In this document: positions 1 to 4,567 of the stretch, one piece after another
How the letters are laid out: every line of letters starts with the position of its first letter
Position numbering within the stretch: position 1 is the first letter of the stretch
Assembly: GCA_016180375.1 (NCBI GenBank)
Contig: JACPBJ010000001.1
Coordinates: forward strand, 1 to 10,130
Direction of reading: 5' to 3'
DNA length: 10,130 nt
Source: Nitrososphaerota archaeon
Lineage (GTDB): Archaea; Thermoproteota; Nitrososphaeria; Nitrososphaerales; UBA57
Translations under genes and position numbers: made by a program
The notes under the pieces: generated by a model
Seen by the model: the letters and a program-made list of their open reading frames with translations, nothing else
Database searches by the model: none
What the model was told of the DNA's origin: nothing

Positions 1-1
1 C

Positions 2-259
2 AATAGATCATGCCTGAGAGCTGAGGAGGAGATATGGCAGGTTACCATGGAGGAAATCAATCAAATCAATAACATTCATCCAAACTTGGGCAAGTATCTA
101 GGTCCTCCATGCTTTGTAAGGAAGATGGCTCACCACAACAAGGAAGTCACGGAAGATGTGGGCAAAGTGAAGTATTGCAACCAAGGAAAACTGTATTGCA
201 GGCAACCTGTCTGGACTTTCTACCCGAATGTTACAGTTGAGAACATACTCAGGGTCTAG
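2..259 (+). CDS. Unrecognised small protein, possibly the C-terminal end of a longer gene
   Basis: I do not recognise this protein. From the ATG at 47 it has 70 residues, but the frame is open to the window edge, so the gene may start further upstream. It is basic, with Cys22, Cys44 and Cys51 and His11, His29 and His30 (counted from the ATG at 47), and a distinctive LGPPCFVRK stretch. The Cys and His residues could bind metal, but their spacing is not a standard zinc finger. A GAGGAGGA element at 23-30 is too far (16 nt) from the ATG at 47 to serve it well. It lies only 3 nt from an out-of-frame ATG at 34 that encodes just 12 residues. That mismatch favours the partial-gene reading. A run of six T begins three bases after the stop, which fits a genuine gene end. 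There is no signal peptide or membrane segment. Confidence 0.4.
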   Translation, partial: NRSCLRAEEEIWQVTMEEINQINNIHPNLGKYLGPPCFVRKMAHHNKEVTEDVGKVKYCNQGKLYCRQPVWTFYPNVTVENILRV

Positions 260-260
260 A

Positions 261-270
261 GATTTTTTGG
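261..270 (+). terminator. Possible oligo-T terminator after the first ORF
   Basis: Six consecutive T (263-268) begin three bases after the TAG stop of the first ORF. Archaeal RNA polymerase commonly terminates at T-runs without a hairpin. The run is short, so this is only a candidate. Confidence 0.3.
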
Positions 271-302
271 CTTAAACTTGTGTCGTCAACGAATTAGGAC
301 CC

Positions 303-310
303 ATATAAAA
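303..310 (+). promoter_or_regulatory. Candidate archaeal TATA box
   Basis: A good TATA-like box (ATATAAAA) sits in an otherwise gene-free stretch. Archaeal initiation normally occurs about 25-30 bp downstream of the box, which predicts a start near 330-335. No recognised gene begins there. It could drive the structured segment at 341-423, a 38-codon ORF at 339-455, or a long leader for the thioredoxin-like gene at 508. Confidence 0.4.
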
Positions 311-338
311 TGCAACGCTTGGATGTGCGGTAAGAAAC

Positions 339-455
339 ATGCCAAAAAAAGAGGAGATGGGGTTATTAGCCCAAGGTAATCAATTCAAAACCATCAGGAG
401 TAGAAACAAATCTCTTCTTTGGCTTTATATTGTCTCCCCCCCTACTAATAGCTAA
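339..455 (+). CDS. Doubtful 38-residue ORF downstream of a TATA box
   Basis: An ATG at 339 opens a 38-codon frame ending at TAA 453-455. The product would start MPKKEEMGLLAQG and be basic, with no recognisable domain. The TATA box at 303-310 would place transcription initiation just upstream of this ATG. There is no ribosome site, and the frame shares its DNA with the candidate RNA structure. It is listed because it is the only ORF with a promoter in this gap. It could easily be chance. Confidence 0.12.
   Translation: MPKKEEMGLLAQGNQFKTIRSRNKSLLWLYIVSPPTNS
341..423 (+). ncRNA. Candidate structured RNA or structured leader
   Basis: This gene-free segment can fold into nested helices. GCCAAA (341-346) pairs with TTTGGC (418-423). 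AAGAGG (349-354) pairs with TCTCTT (411-416), closing with one G-U. GATGG (356-360) pairs with CCATC (391-395). ATTA plus CC (365-371, with G369 bulged) pairs with GG plus TAAT (375-380). It starts about 10 nt after the initiation point predicted by the TATA box at 303-310. It matches no RNA family I know: there are no C/D boxes and no tRNA arms. It may be an independent small RNA or the 5' leader of the thioredoxin-like gene. Random sequence of this length also folds, so without conservation data this is tentative. Confidence 0.22.
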
Positions 456-507
456 TCAGAGGGCCTGCGCAAAGTATTTCTTCGAACTAGTACATATTAA
501 TCTGCTG

Positions 508-783
508 GTGCACCACATAGAAGTCTTTACAGGAGGCTGCAATATCTGCAGGAAAGTTGTAGACATTGTTATGCTAGGCAAATGCGCTGGCTGCAAAATG
601 GATATTATTGATATTGATTCGCAGAATGCAAAGGAGAAGATGCAGTTGTATGCAATAACTGCGGTACCAAGCATCGTCGTCGACGGAAGGATTAAGGTTG
701 TTGGTCTTCCTCAATTTCCATGGTTCTGTGGCGACGATTTCTACAAGTTTCTAGAAGAAAGGTATCCATTGACTAAGCCGTGA
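508..783 (+). CDS. Small thioredoxin/glutaredoxin-fold protein with two CxxC motifs
   Basis: The product is a 91-residue thioredoxin-fold protein, probably a cytoplasmic thiol-disulfide oxidoreductase or a redox or metal carrier. With the GTG start at 508, the first strand (HHIEVFTGG) leads directly into CNIC (11-14), the redox pair of the fold. The cis-proline motif AVPSIVVDG follows with Pro54, then a helix ending the domain. A second CxxC, CAGC (26-29), lies at the end of the first helix, and a fifth cysteine (Cys74) lies near the C-terminus. The frame is open upstream to a TTG at 430, but those 26 residues would precede the natural start of the fold. No ribosome site is visible. It ends 5 bp from the convergent zinc-ribbon gene. 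The fold is well supported. The substrate is unknown. Confidence 0.75.
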   Translation: MHHIEVFTGGCNICRKVVDIVMLGKCAGCKMDIIDIDSQNAKEKMQLYAITAVPSIVVDGRIKVVGLPQFPWFCGDDFYKFLEERYPLTKP

Positions 784-788
784 GTCTT

Positions 789-1118
789 CTATGAACTTGC
801 TCTCTCAACTTCTACAGTACACTTTGTTACGATACCTGCTATGACTCCTAATGCAGCAAGCCAAGGCGCGAAGGCAATCGTTGCAACGGCTCCAGCTGCT
901 CCCCAAGTGACAGGAATTGATAAAAGCACTTTACCCTTTTCATCTTTAACGACGACCTGTTTCACTCTGGCATCCCTAACTATCTCCTTGACCCTCGCAA
1001 TAAGATTCTCAGCAGAAACCTGAAAGACATCTCTCTTGAGCCCTATCTGACTCCCGCAAGAAGGGCAGAATTTTGCGTCCGCGGGAAGATTTGATCCACA
1101 TTCCCTACATTTCGCCAA
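789..1118 (-). CDS. Zinc-ribbon protein with a C-terminal DUF4342-like domain
   Basis: The 109-residue protein starts with a four-cysteine zinc ribbon (Cys4, Cys7, Cys18, Cys21; CREC...CPSC). From about residue 33 it matches the pattern of DUF4342: a charged amphipathic helix (VSAENLIARVKEIVRDARV), two strands with KDEKGKVLLSIPV, then a hydrophobic Gly/Ala-rich segment (about 69-98) and a short charged tail. DUF4342 has no known biochemical role. The hydrophobic segment may be a membrane anchor or part of a packed fold. The start is a TTG chosen because GAGGAGG (1126-1132) lies exactly 7 nt upstream. The next gene to the right is divergent and the one on the other side is convergent, so this gene is probably transcribed alone. 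Confidence 0.75.
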   Translation of the reverse strand: MAKCRECGSNLPADAKFCPSCGSQIGLKRDVFQVSAENLIARVKEIVRDARVKQVVVKDEKGKVLLSIPVTWGAAGAVATIAFAPWLAALGVIAGIVTKCTVEVERASS

Positions 1119-1125
1119 CCTTTAT

Positions 1126-1132
1126 CCTCCTC
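1126..1132 (-). promoter_or_regulatory. Shine-Dalgarno site fixing a TTG start
   Basis: On the minus strand GAGGAGG lies 7 nt before the TTG at 1118. This is near-ideal spacing and the main reason to accept TTG as the start of the zinc-ribbon/DUF4342 gene. Confidence 0.7.
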
Positions 1133-1151
1133 AAGGCCCTGTAGATGATTC

Positions 1152-1159
1152 GTATAAAC
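1152..1159 (-). promoter_or_regulatory. Candidate TATA box for the zinc-ribbon/DUF4342 gene
   Basis: Read on the minus strand this is TGTTTATACG, close to the archaeal box A. Initiation about 26 bp downstream would fall near 1129, giving a leader of roughly 10 nt that overlaps the ribosome site. Read on the plus strand the same box (TATAAA) would initiate near 1180, inside the most upstream possible FAD synthetase start. Confidence 0.35.
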
Positions 1160-1218
1160 ATCGCTTCTTTATGTTGACCCCCCGGTCTAGTTTGCACGCA
1201 GGGGCGTCTAGCAATGCC

Positions 1219-1224
1219 TATAAT
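1219..1224 (+). promoter_or_regulatory. Candidate TATA box for leaderless FAD synthetase
   Basis: TATAAT is centred about 30 bp before the ATG at 1252, the distance expected for a leaderless archaeal transcript that begins at or next to the start codon. There is no ribosome site before this ATG, which fits leaderless initiation. Confidence 0.4.
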
Positions 1225-1251
1225 CTAATGCAGAAAGAACAATGCGACATA

Positions 1252-1884
1252 ATGCCGCAAGCTCCCTCTAAAGATGGCAAACAGATACTCGCAGCTGTAT
1301 ACTGCGACAATTTAATGGGTAGAGGGAGCACTATCCAGAGCCTGTCAAACAGCGTCATTGCAAGCAAAGAGTATCTAAACAAAGCCTGCAAGGAATTACA
1401 AGGGCAATATCTGGAGAAAGCCAAAGATGGCTATCATCTTACAGCAAAAGGAAGAAAGAGCATTATGGTTGTTTTTGCAGGGGGAGCCTTCGATATAATA
1501 CACCCAGGCCATGTGCATACACTCGCAGAATCAAAGAATCTAGGAGATGTTTTGGTCGTTTCTATCGCGAGAAACAGCACCGTCCTAAAGAACAAGGGGC
1601 GTGAACCAATAAACGATGAAAAGCTCAGAAGAGATTTGGTGCAGGCTTTAAGGTGCGTAGACTGCGCTTTACTTGGAAGTGAAACTGACATCTTTGAAAC
1701 AGTGATGAAAGTCAGACCAAATATCATAGCCCTAGGTTACGATCAAAAGCATAATGAGAGAGCGCTAATCGACGAGGCAAGGAAGAGAGGATTAGATGTG
1801 GATGTTGTCAGACTTTCCTCTCCAATACCCAACATTAAGAGCTCTAAAATTGTCAGGCAGCCCGGAATCATGACTGACTTCTAG
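1252..1884 (+). CDS. ribL: FAD synthetase (FMN adenylyltransferase), RibL-type, with N-terminal winged helix
   Basis: The enzyme transfers AMP from ATP to FMN to make FAD, the last step of flavin cofactor synthesis, in the cytoplasm. From the ATG at 1252 the product has 210 residues. Residues about 8-70 form a winged-helix-like domain ending in GYHLTAKGRKS. Residues 72-205 form the nucleotidyltransferase domain, with GGAFDIIHPGHVHTL (77-91, HxGH at 84-87), a Lys/Arg-rich KNKGREPIN segment, RPNIIALGYDQ ending at 165, and a C-terminal SSKIVR signature. LGYDQ is typical of archaeal RibL. The frame is open upstream to ATGs at 1171 and 1228. I prefer 1252 because of the TATA box at 1219-1224 and because the domain starts there. 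The 3' end overlaps riboflavin kinase, the preceding enzyme, by 17 bp in convergent orientation. Related glycerol-3-phosphate cytidylyltransferases share HxGH, but the YDQ region and neighbour favour RibL. Confidence 0.88.
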   Translation: MPQAPSKDGKQILAAVYCDNLMGRGSTIQSLSNSVIASKEYLNKACKELQGQYLEKAKDGYHLTAKGRKSIMVVFAGGAFDIIHPGHVHTLAESKNLGDVLVVSIARNSTVLKNKGREPINDEKLRRDLVQALRCVDCALLGSETDIFETVMKVRPNIIALGYDQKHNERALIDEARKRGLDVDVVRLSSPIPNIKSSKIVRQPGIMTDF

Positions 1885-2575
1885 TCTTGCTTGAATCGTC
1901 CGCAGTGAAGATCTTTATTTTCACTGGATCTCCATCCTTTAGATCTAGCCTATCTCTTAGCCTTACTGGCGCTATGACTTCTAGCACAGAATCGTCGTAA
2001 TTGGTTCTTTCCAATACGAGAACAGCGCCTTGAACTGAATCATTAATTCTGCACATGAAGCATTTCGCACCCCCATAGGTTCTTTGCCCGTCTTCAAAAC
2101 CTTCGATTACTATGCCTGGAAGCTTCTCCAAGCTGTTTCGTATCAATCTGTCCAAAAAGGAAACTAGTCTCAGGTTCAGAGTTCCTGGATATGGATCAAA
2201 CCCGAGTTTTCTTACGAATTGCTTCCTGTATCCTTTTAGTGAAATATAGTATGCGCCTTCTCCCAACCCCGTGAAAACTTCGCCATGAGTCTCCGACCCG
2301 AGTTCTTCTCCCTCTAACGCAGATTTCAGCTGGAGATGAAGCTCAAGCAAAGTATCATTTCCGCGTTTTGTAATCTTAACAAAAGAGCGATTCCTAAGTT
2401 TTGTTCTTTCGATATAGCCGTTCTGCTCCAGTTCTAGGAGATGTTTTGATGCAGCCTGCTGTGATTTTCCTATCCTCTTCGCAAGTTCCCCGGTCGATAA
2501 CTTCACAGGCTTATCCTTAGCGCCCAATAGCAAAAGCTCGAGCATTGTCTGAAGATAGGTTGACTTTGCGCTCAT
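1868..2575 (-). CDS. ribK: CTP-dependent riboflavin kinase with N-terminal winged helix
   Basis: This archaeal enzyme phosphorylates riboflavin to FMN using CTP instead of ATP. The 235-residue product has a winged-helix domain at about 5-80 (STGELAKRIGKSQQAASKHL looks like the recognition region) and the RibK/DUF120 catalytic domain at about 97-223. The catalytic domain contains TGLGEGAYYI (102-111), LGFDPYPGTLNLRL (124-137), IEGFEDGQRTYGGAKCF (157-173) and the end motif SVLEVIAPVRLRDRLDLKDG. The order matches MJ0056-type RibK, and the N-terminal helix-turn-helix is a known variant that may autoregulate, though that is unproven here. The start ATG overlaps the stop of endonuclease V as ATGA, so the two are probably cotranscribed and translationally coupled. 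The 3' end overlaps the FAD synthetase gene by 17 bp. Confidence 0.93.
   Translation of the reverse strand: MSAKSTYLQTMLELLLLGAKDKPVKLSTGELAKRIGKSQQAASKHLLELEQNGYIERTKLRNRSFVKITKRGNDTLLELHLQLKSALEGEELGSETHGEVFTGLGEGAYYISLKGYRKQFVRKLGFDPYPGTLNLRLVSFLDRLIRNSLEKLPGIVIEGFEDGQRTYGGAKCFMCRINDSVQGAVLVLERTNYDDSVLEVIAPVRLRDRLDLKDGDPVKIKIFTADDSSKTRSQS
1903..1926 (+). terminator. 10-bp stem-loop just beyond the FAD synthetase stop
   Basis: CAGTGAAGAT (1903-1912) and ATTTTCACTG (1917-1926) form a 10-bp stem with one G-U pair and a CTTT loop, 18 nt after the FAD synthetase stop codon. The same DNA encodes the C-terminal end of riboflavin kinase on the other strand. The fold is better in plus-strand RNA, because the complementary strand has an A-C mismatch where plus has G-U. 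It may stabilise or end the ribL transcript. No U-run follows directly, so it is not a bacterial-style terminator. Confidence 0.35.
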
Positions 2576-3204
2576 TGCTGATACACCTTTTCTCTCGACA
2601 TTTTATCGGCATGTGTTAAGGGGGGAGGATAACCATAGCCCCAGATAGAAGCCAACATTGGAAGATCATCTACCCGGACAAGGTTTCCTGGGCTGAAATA
2701 ATATTTTCTCGAACCTTCCTTCTGAACCAACCATCCTAGCCTCTCGCTTTTAATTGAAATAGGGGCTAGGAATCCTTTCATATGTCCTATTTCTCCAACG
2801 AGCAATGTTTTAGCGACTCCTATGGTTGGTATACCGAGTGCAACACCGACGAACACAGCTAGACCTGCCTTCTTAGGATGTAATATCCCATGTCCGTCTA
2901 CAAGAACCAAGTCAGGGCGGACTTCCAATCTCCTTACCACTTTCACCATTGGCATAAATTCGCGTTTGTAAAGAAAACTTGGAATATATGGGAAGTTCGC
3001 CTTTGAGGAATGGAAAGAAACTGCGGCAATGTCTTTTGTGTCCCTGTTCCAAATTGCAGCGCAGGCGACTAGTCTTTTATCCGAATAAGAGATATCTACT
3101 CCGCACACGGCCCGTATTGATTCGGCATCTACATGTCGGAGCCTAACCTTCTTTGCAATTCGCTCCTGTTCCTCTAAAAGCTGATCACGCGTGAAAGAAA
3201 ACAA
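2572..3204 (-). CDS. nfi: Endonuclease V
   Basis: Endonuclease V cleaves DNA, and in some organisms RNA, one nucleotide 3' of inosine, starting repair of deaminated adenine. The 210-residue product carries the full set of family landmarks: GVDISY with catalytic Asp37, PYIP with the wedge Tyr73, LYKRE with Glu82, VDGHG with Asp103 and GVAKTLL with Lys132. Their spacing matches the Asp43/Tyr80/Glu89/Asp110/Lys139 set of the Thermotoga enzyme. The C-terminal PPPLTHADKMS is also typical. The start is a TTG at 3204 without a ribosome site, about 30 bp from a TATA-like TTAATTC, so the message may be leaderless. It is first in a two-gene unit with ribK and divergent from another nuclease gene across a 76-bp control region. 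Confidence 0.95.
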   Translation of the reverse strand: MFSFTRDQLLEEQERIAKKVRLRHVDAESIRAVCGVDISYSDKRLVACAAIWNRDTKDIAAVSFHSSKANFPYIPSFLYKREFMPMVKVVRRLEVRPDLVLVDGHGILHPKKAGLAVFVGVALGIPTIGVAKTLLVGEIGHMKGFLAPISIKSERLGWLVQKEGSRKYYFSPGNLVRVDDLPMLASIWGYGYPPPLTHADKMSREKVYQQ

Positions 3205-3230
3205 TTATATGGGTTAAATTACGGAGCTTT

Positions 3231-3246
3231 GAATTAACCTTAATTC
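3231..3246. promoter_or_regulatory. Palindromic AT-rich element in the divergent endonuclease V / Hjc-like promoter
   Basis: GAATTAA (3231-3237) and TTAATTC (3240-3246) form a perfect 7-bp inverted repeat around a CC centre. The left half lies about 30 bp before the TTG of endonuclease V. The element also lies 35-50 bp before the Hjc-like ATG, compatible with a short leader containing its ribosome site. It may be two back-to-back TATA boxes, or an operator controlling both genes. Confidence 0.4.
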
Positions 3247-3263
3247 TATCCTATCTATAGGTA

Positions 3264-3272
3264 GGGGAGGGG
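3264..3272 (+). promoter_or_regulatory. G-rich ribosome-binding site of the Hjc-like nuclease gene
   Basis: GGGGAGGGG lies 8 nt before the ATG at 3281 and supports that start. It is one of few clear ribosome sites at the head of a transcript in this window. Confidence 0.5.
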
Positions 3273-3280
3273 GGCGGAGA

Positions 3281-3646
3281 ATGACTACACCCTACCAGAG
3301 GGGCAGGAGCAAAGAGTACAAGGTCATGAGCATACTGAGGAGTGCAGGTTGGGTCTGCAGCAGGAGTGCGATGTCCCATGGTCCGGTCGATGTATTTGCA
3401 GCGAAGGATGGCATCGTTCTGGTGATTCAAGTAAAGAGTGGAAAGGCAAGGATGGGCAGGAAAGAGAGTATTATTTTCGTTCAATGGGCCGAAGCCTTTG
3501 GCGCTGTCGGTGAAGTATGGCAGTTTAAGGGAAGGAAGGGCATCGAGAGAAATGTCTTACACATGAACGGAAACAAAGCACCATTGAAGATTATTTATAA
3601 TGGACACAAAATGTCCACAAATATAGTCAACCACTCAGCTGAGTAA
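3281..3646 (+). CDS. Hjc-like PD-(D/E)XK nuclease (Holliday junction resolvase family)
   Basis: The 121-residue product has the archaeal Hjc fold signature: YQRGRSKEYKVMSIL with Glu12, RSAMSHGPVDVFA with Ser32 and Asp37, then VLVIQVKSGKARM. Hjc resolves four-way DNA junctions in recombination and fork repair using a Glu/Asp/Glu-x-Lys site and metal. Here the third acidic position is Gln50 in Gln-Val-Lys (Lys52), where classic Hjc has Glu-Val-Lys. Gln occurs at this place in some PD-(D/E)XK families, so the protein may be active, but it is probably a paralogous group rather than canonical Hjc. I leave the gene symbol empty for that reason. The C-terminal segment after about residue 95 is poorly conserved-looking. 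The gene is divergent from endonuclease V and overlaps the convergent nitrilase gene by 20 bp. Confidence 0.8.
   Translation: MTTPYQRGRSKEYKVMSILRSAGWVCSRSAMSHGPVDVFAAKDGIVLVIQVKSGKARMGRKESIIFVQWAEAFGAVGEVWQFKGRKGIERNVLHMNGNKAPLKIIYNGHKMSTNIVNHSAE
3601..3617 (-). terminator. Hairpin beyond the nitrilase stop, inside the Hjc-like gene
   Basis: TGGACA (3601-3606) and TGTCCA (3612-3617) form a perfect 6-bp inverted repeat with a 5-nt loop. On the minus strand it starts 9 nt after the stop of the nitrilase gene and has a TTTTG loop. It may mark the 3' end of that transcript. It is also coding DNA of the nuclease gene, so its role is uncertain. Confidence 0.28.
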
Positions 3647-4442
3647 GAACACCATAAAGATCAACTCGTCTTTCCGCCATTAAATCGTTCAATCTCGTTA
3701 TTGCTTTCTTACGCGCCTCGGACAAGTCTACTGCAACAGACTTGACTACCGTCTCAGTCGAACTTGCCTTCACCAGCACTTTCATTTTTGGACTAACTAT
3801 CTGGCTTCTGCCAGTGAACCTGAAACTATCTTCGCCTCTAGTTTCACGGCCGACTCTGTTTGCGGTTATTGTGAATATTCTATTCTCAAGGGAGCGGACG
3901 CACATCCCCTTTTGCGCCAGCCCTGGAAGTACAAGGTTGGCTGGATGCGCTATTACTTCTGCACCTGCAACTGCGAGTATCCTTGTGGCCTCGGGATATA
4001 TCCAGTCAAAGCAGATAATCACTCCAACTTTTCCATCCTTGGTGTCAAAGATACGAAATCCAGTATCACCTTGGGAGAACCATAACTTCTCTTTGTAGAA
4101 AAGATGAGCCTTCCTATAAACACCTAAAAACTCTCCCCGGGATGCGACAAGAGCGCTGTTGAAAACCTTTGAACTTGATTTCTCAGCAAACCCTGCAATA
4201 AGAGTGCTTCTCATCTTACCAGAAAGTTCAACTACCCTCCGGCAAGTCTTGCCTTTTGGAGCCTCTTCTGCCAGCTCAGCTGCTTCTTTTTTGCTAGTGA
4301 AAGTGTAACCAGTACTGAAAAGCTCAGGAAGGACTATTATGCCCTGCTTGGCTTGCTTAAGCAATTTTACAGCGTTCTCTAAATTGAGGTCCTTGTCACC
4401 AAAGGCAGGTCTGAATTGAACAAAGCTTAGATTCGTTTCCAT
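3627..4442 (-). CDS. Nitrilase-superfamily carbon-nitrogen hydrolase
   Basis: The 271-residue protein has the Glu-Lys-Cys triad of the superfamily: Glu40 (VLPELFSTGY), Lys111 (YRKAHLFYKEK) and Cys144 (VIICFDWIYPE), followed by AEVIAHPANLVLPGLA and the SLENRIFTITANRVG segment. The length is typical for a single-domain member. From memory the motif set is closest to the Pyrococcus PH0642-type archaeal nitrilases, which hydrolyse small aliphatic nitriles. Amide or N-carbamoyl substrates are equally possible for this superfamily. It is probably cytoplasmic, with no signal peptide. The ATG start has no ribosome site, only a weak AT-rich stretch near -27. It converges on the Hjc-like gene with a 20-bp overlap. 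The family is firmly supported and the substrate is not. Confidence 0.9.
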   Translation of the reverse strand: METNLSFVQFRPAFGDKDLNLENAVKLLKQAKQGIIVLPELFSTGYTFTSKKEAAELAEEAPKGKTCRRVVELSGKMRSTLIAGFAEKSSSKVFNSALVASRGEFLGVYRKAHLFYKEKLWFSQGDTGFRIFDTKDGKVGVIICFDWIYPEATRILAVAGAEVIAHPANLVLPGLAQKGMCVRSLENRIFTITANRVGRETRGEDSFRFTGRSQIVSPKMKVLVKASSTETVVKSVAVDLSEARKKAITRLNDLMAERRVDLYGVLTQLSG

Positions 4443-4525
4443 TACAGCGAACTACAAACCTCAAGTTATTCTGCTTTTTCCAACTAGGCGTTGTAATACT
4501 CTGGAACATTGAGGAGAGCAAATAG

Positions 4526-4542
4526 ATGCACGCAAATGCACG
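4526..4542. repeat. ATGCACG direct repeat with 10-bp period
   Basis: ATGCACG occurs at 4526-4532 and again at 4536-4542, one helical turn apart, in the 125-bp gap between the AbrB-PhoU gene and the nitrilase gene. GCAAAT is also repeated there (4518-4523, 4532-4537). The spacing fits a regulator binding one face of DNA, about 84-100 bp upstream of the nitrilase start. Chance is possible with units this short. Confidence 0.3.
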
Positions 4543-4567
4543 GCAGGCTAGAAATGAAACTTGAAGA

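Noticed and set aside
430..507. N-terminal extension of the thioredoxin-like protein from a TTG at 430.
   Set aside because: The TTG lies in an AT-rich stretch, has no ribosome site, and adds 26 residues before the first strand of the fold. The GTG at 508 fits the family start better.
1171..1251. Upstream starts (ATG 1171, ATG 1228) for FAD synthetase.
   Set aside because: They add low-complexity residues before the winged helix, and 1171 lies upstream of any initiation point predicted from the TATA at 1153-1158. They are not excluded.
3251..3484. 77-codon minus-strand frame over the endonuclease V / Hjc-like promoter and the start of the Hjc-like gene.
   Set aside because: Proline- and serine-rich low-complexity product, no ribosome site, and fully explained as the complement of the nuclease gene.
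3601..3617. TGGACA-N5-TGTCCA considered as an operator or recombination site.
   Set aside because: It lies within the 3' end of a coding region beside a stop codon, so a 3'-end hairpin is the simpler reading.
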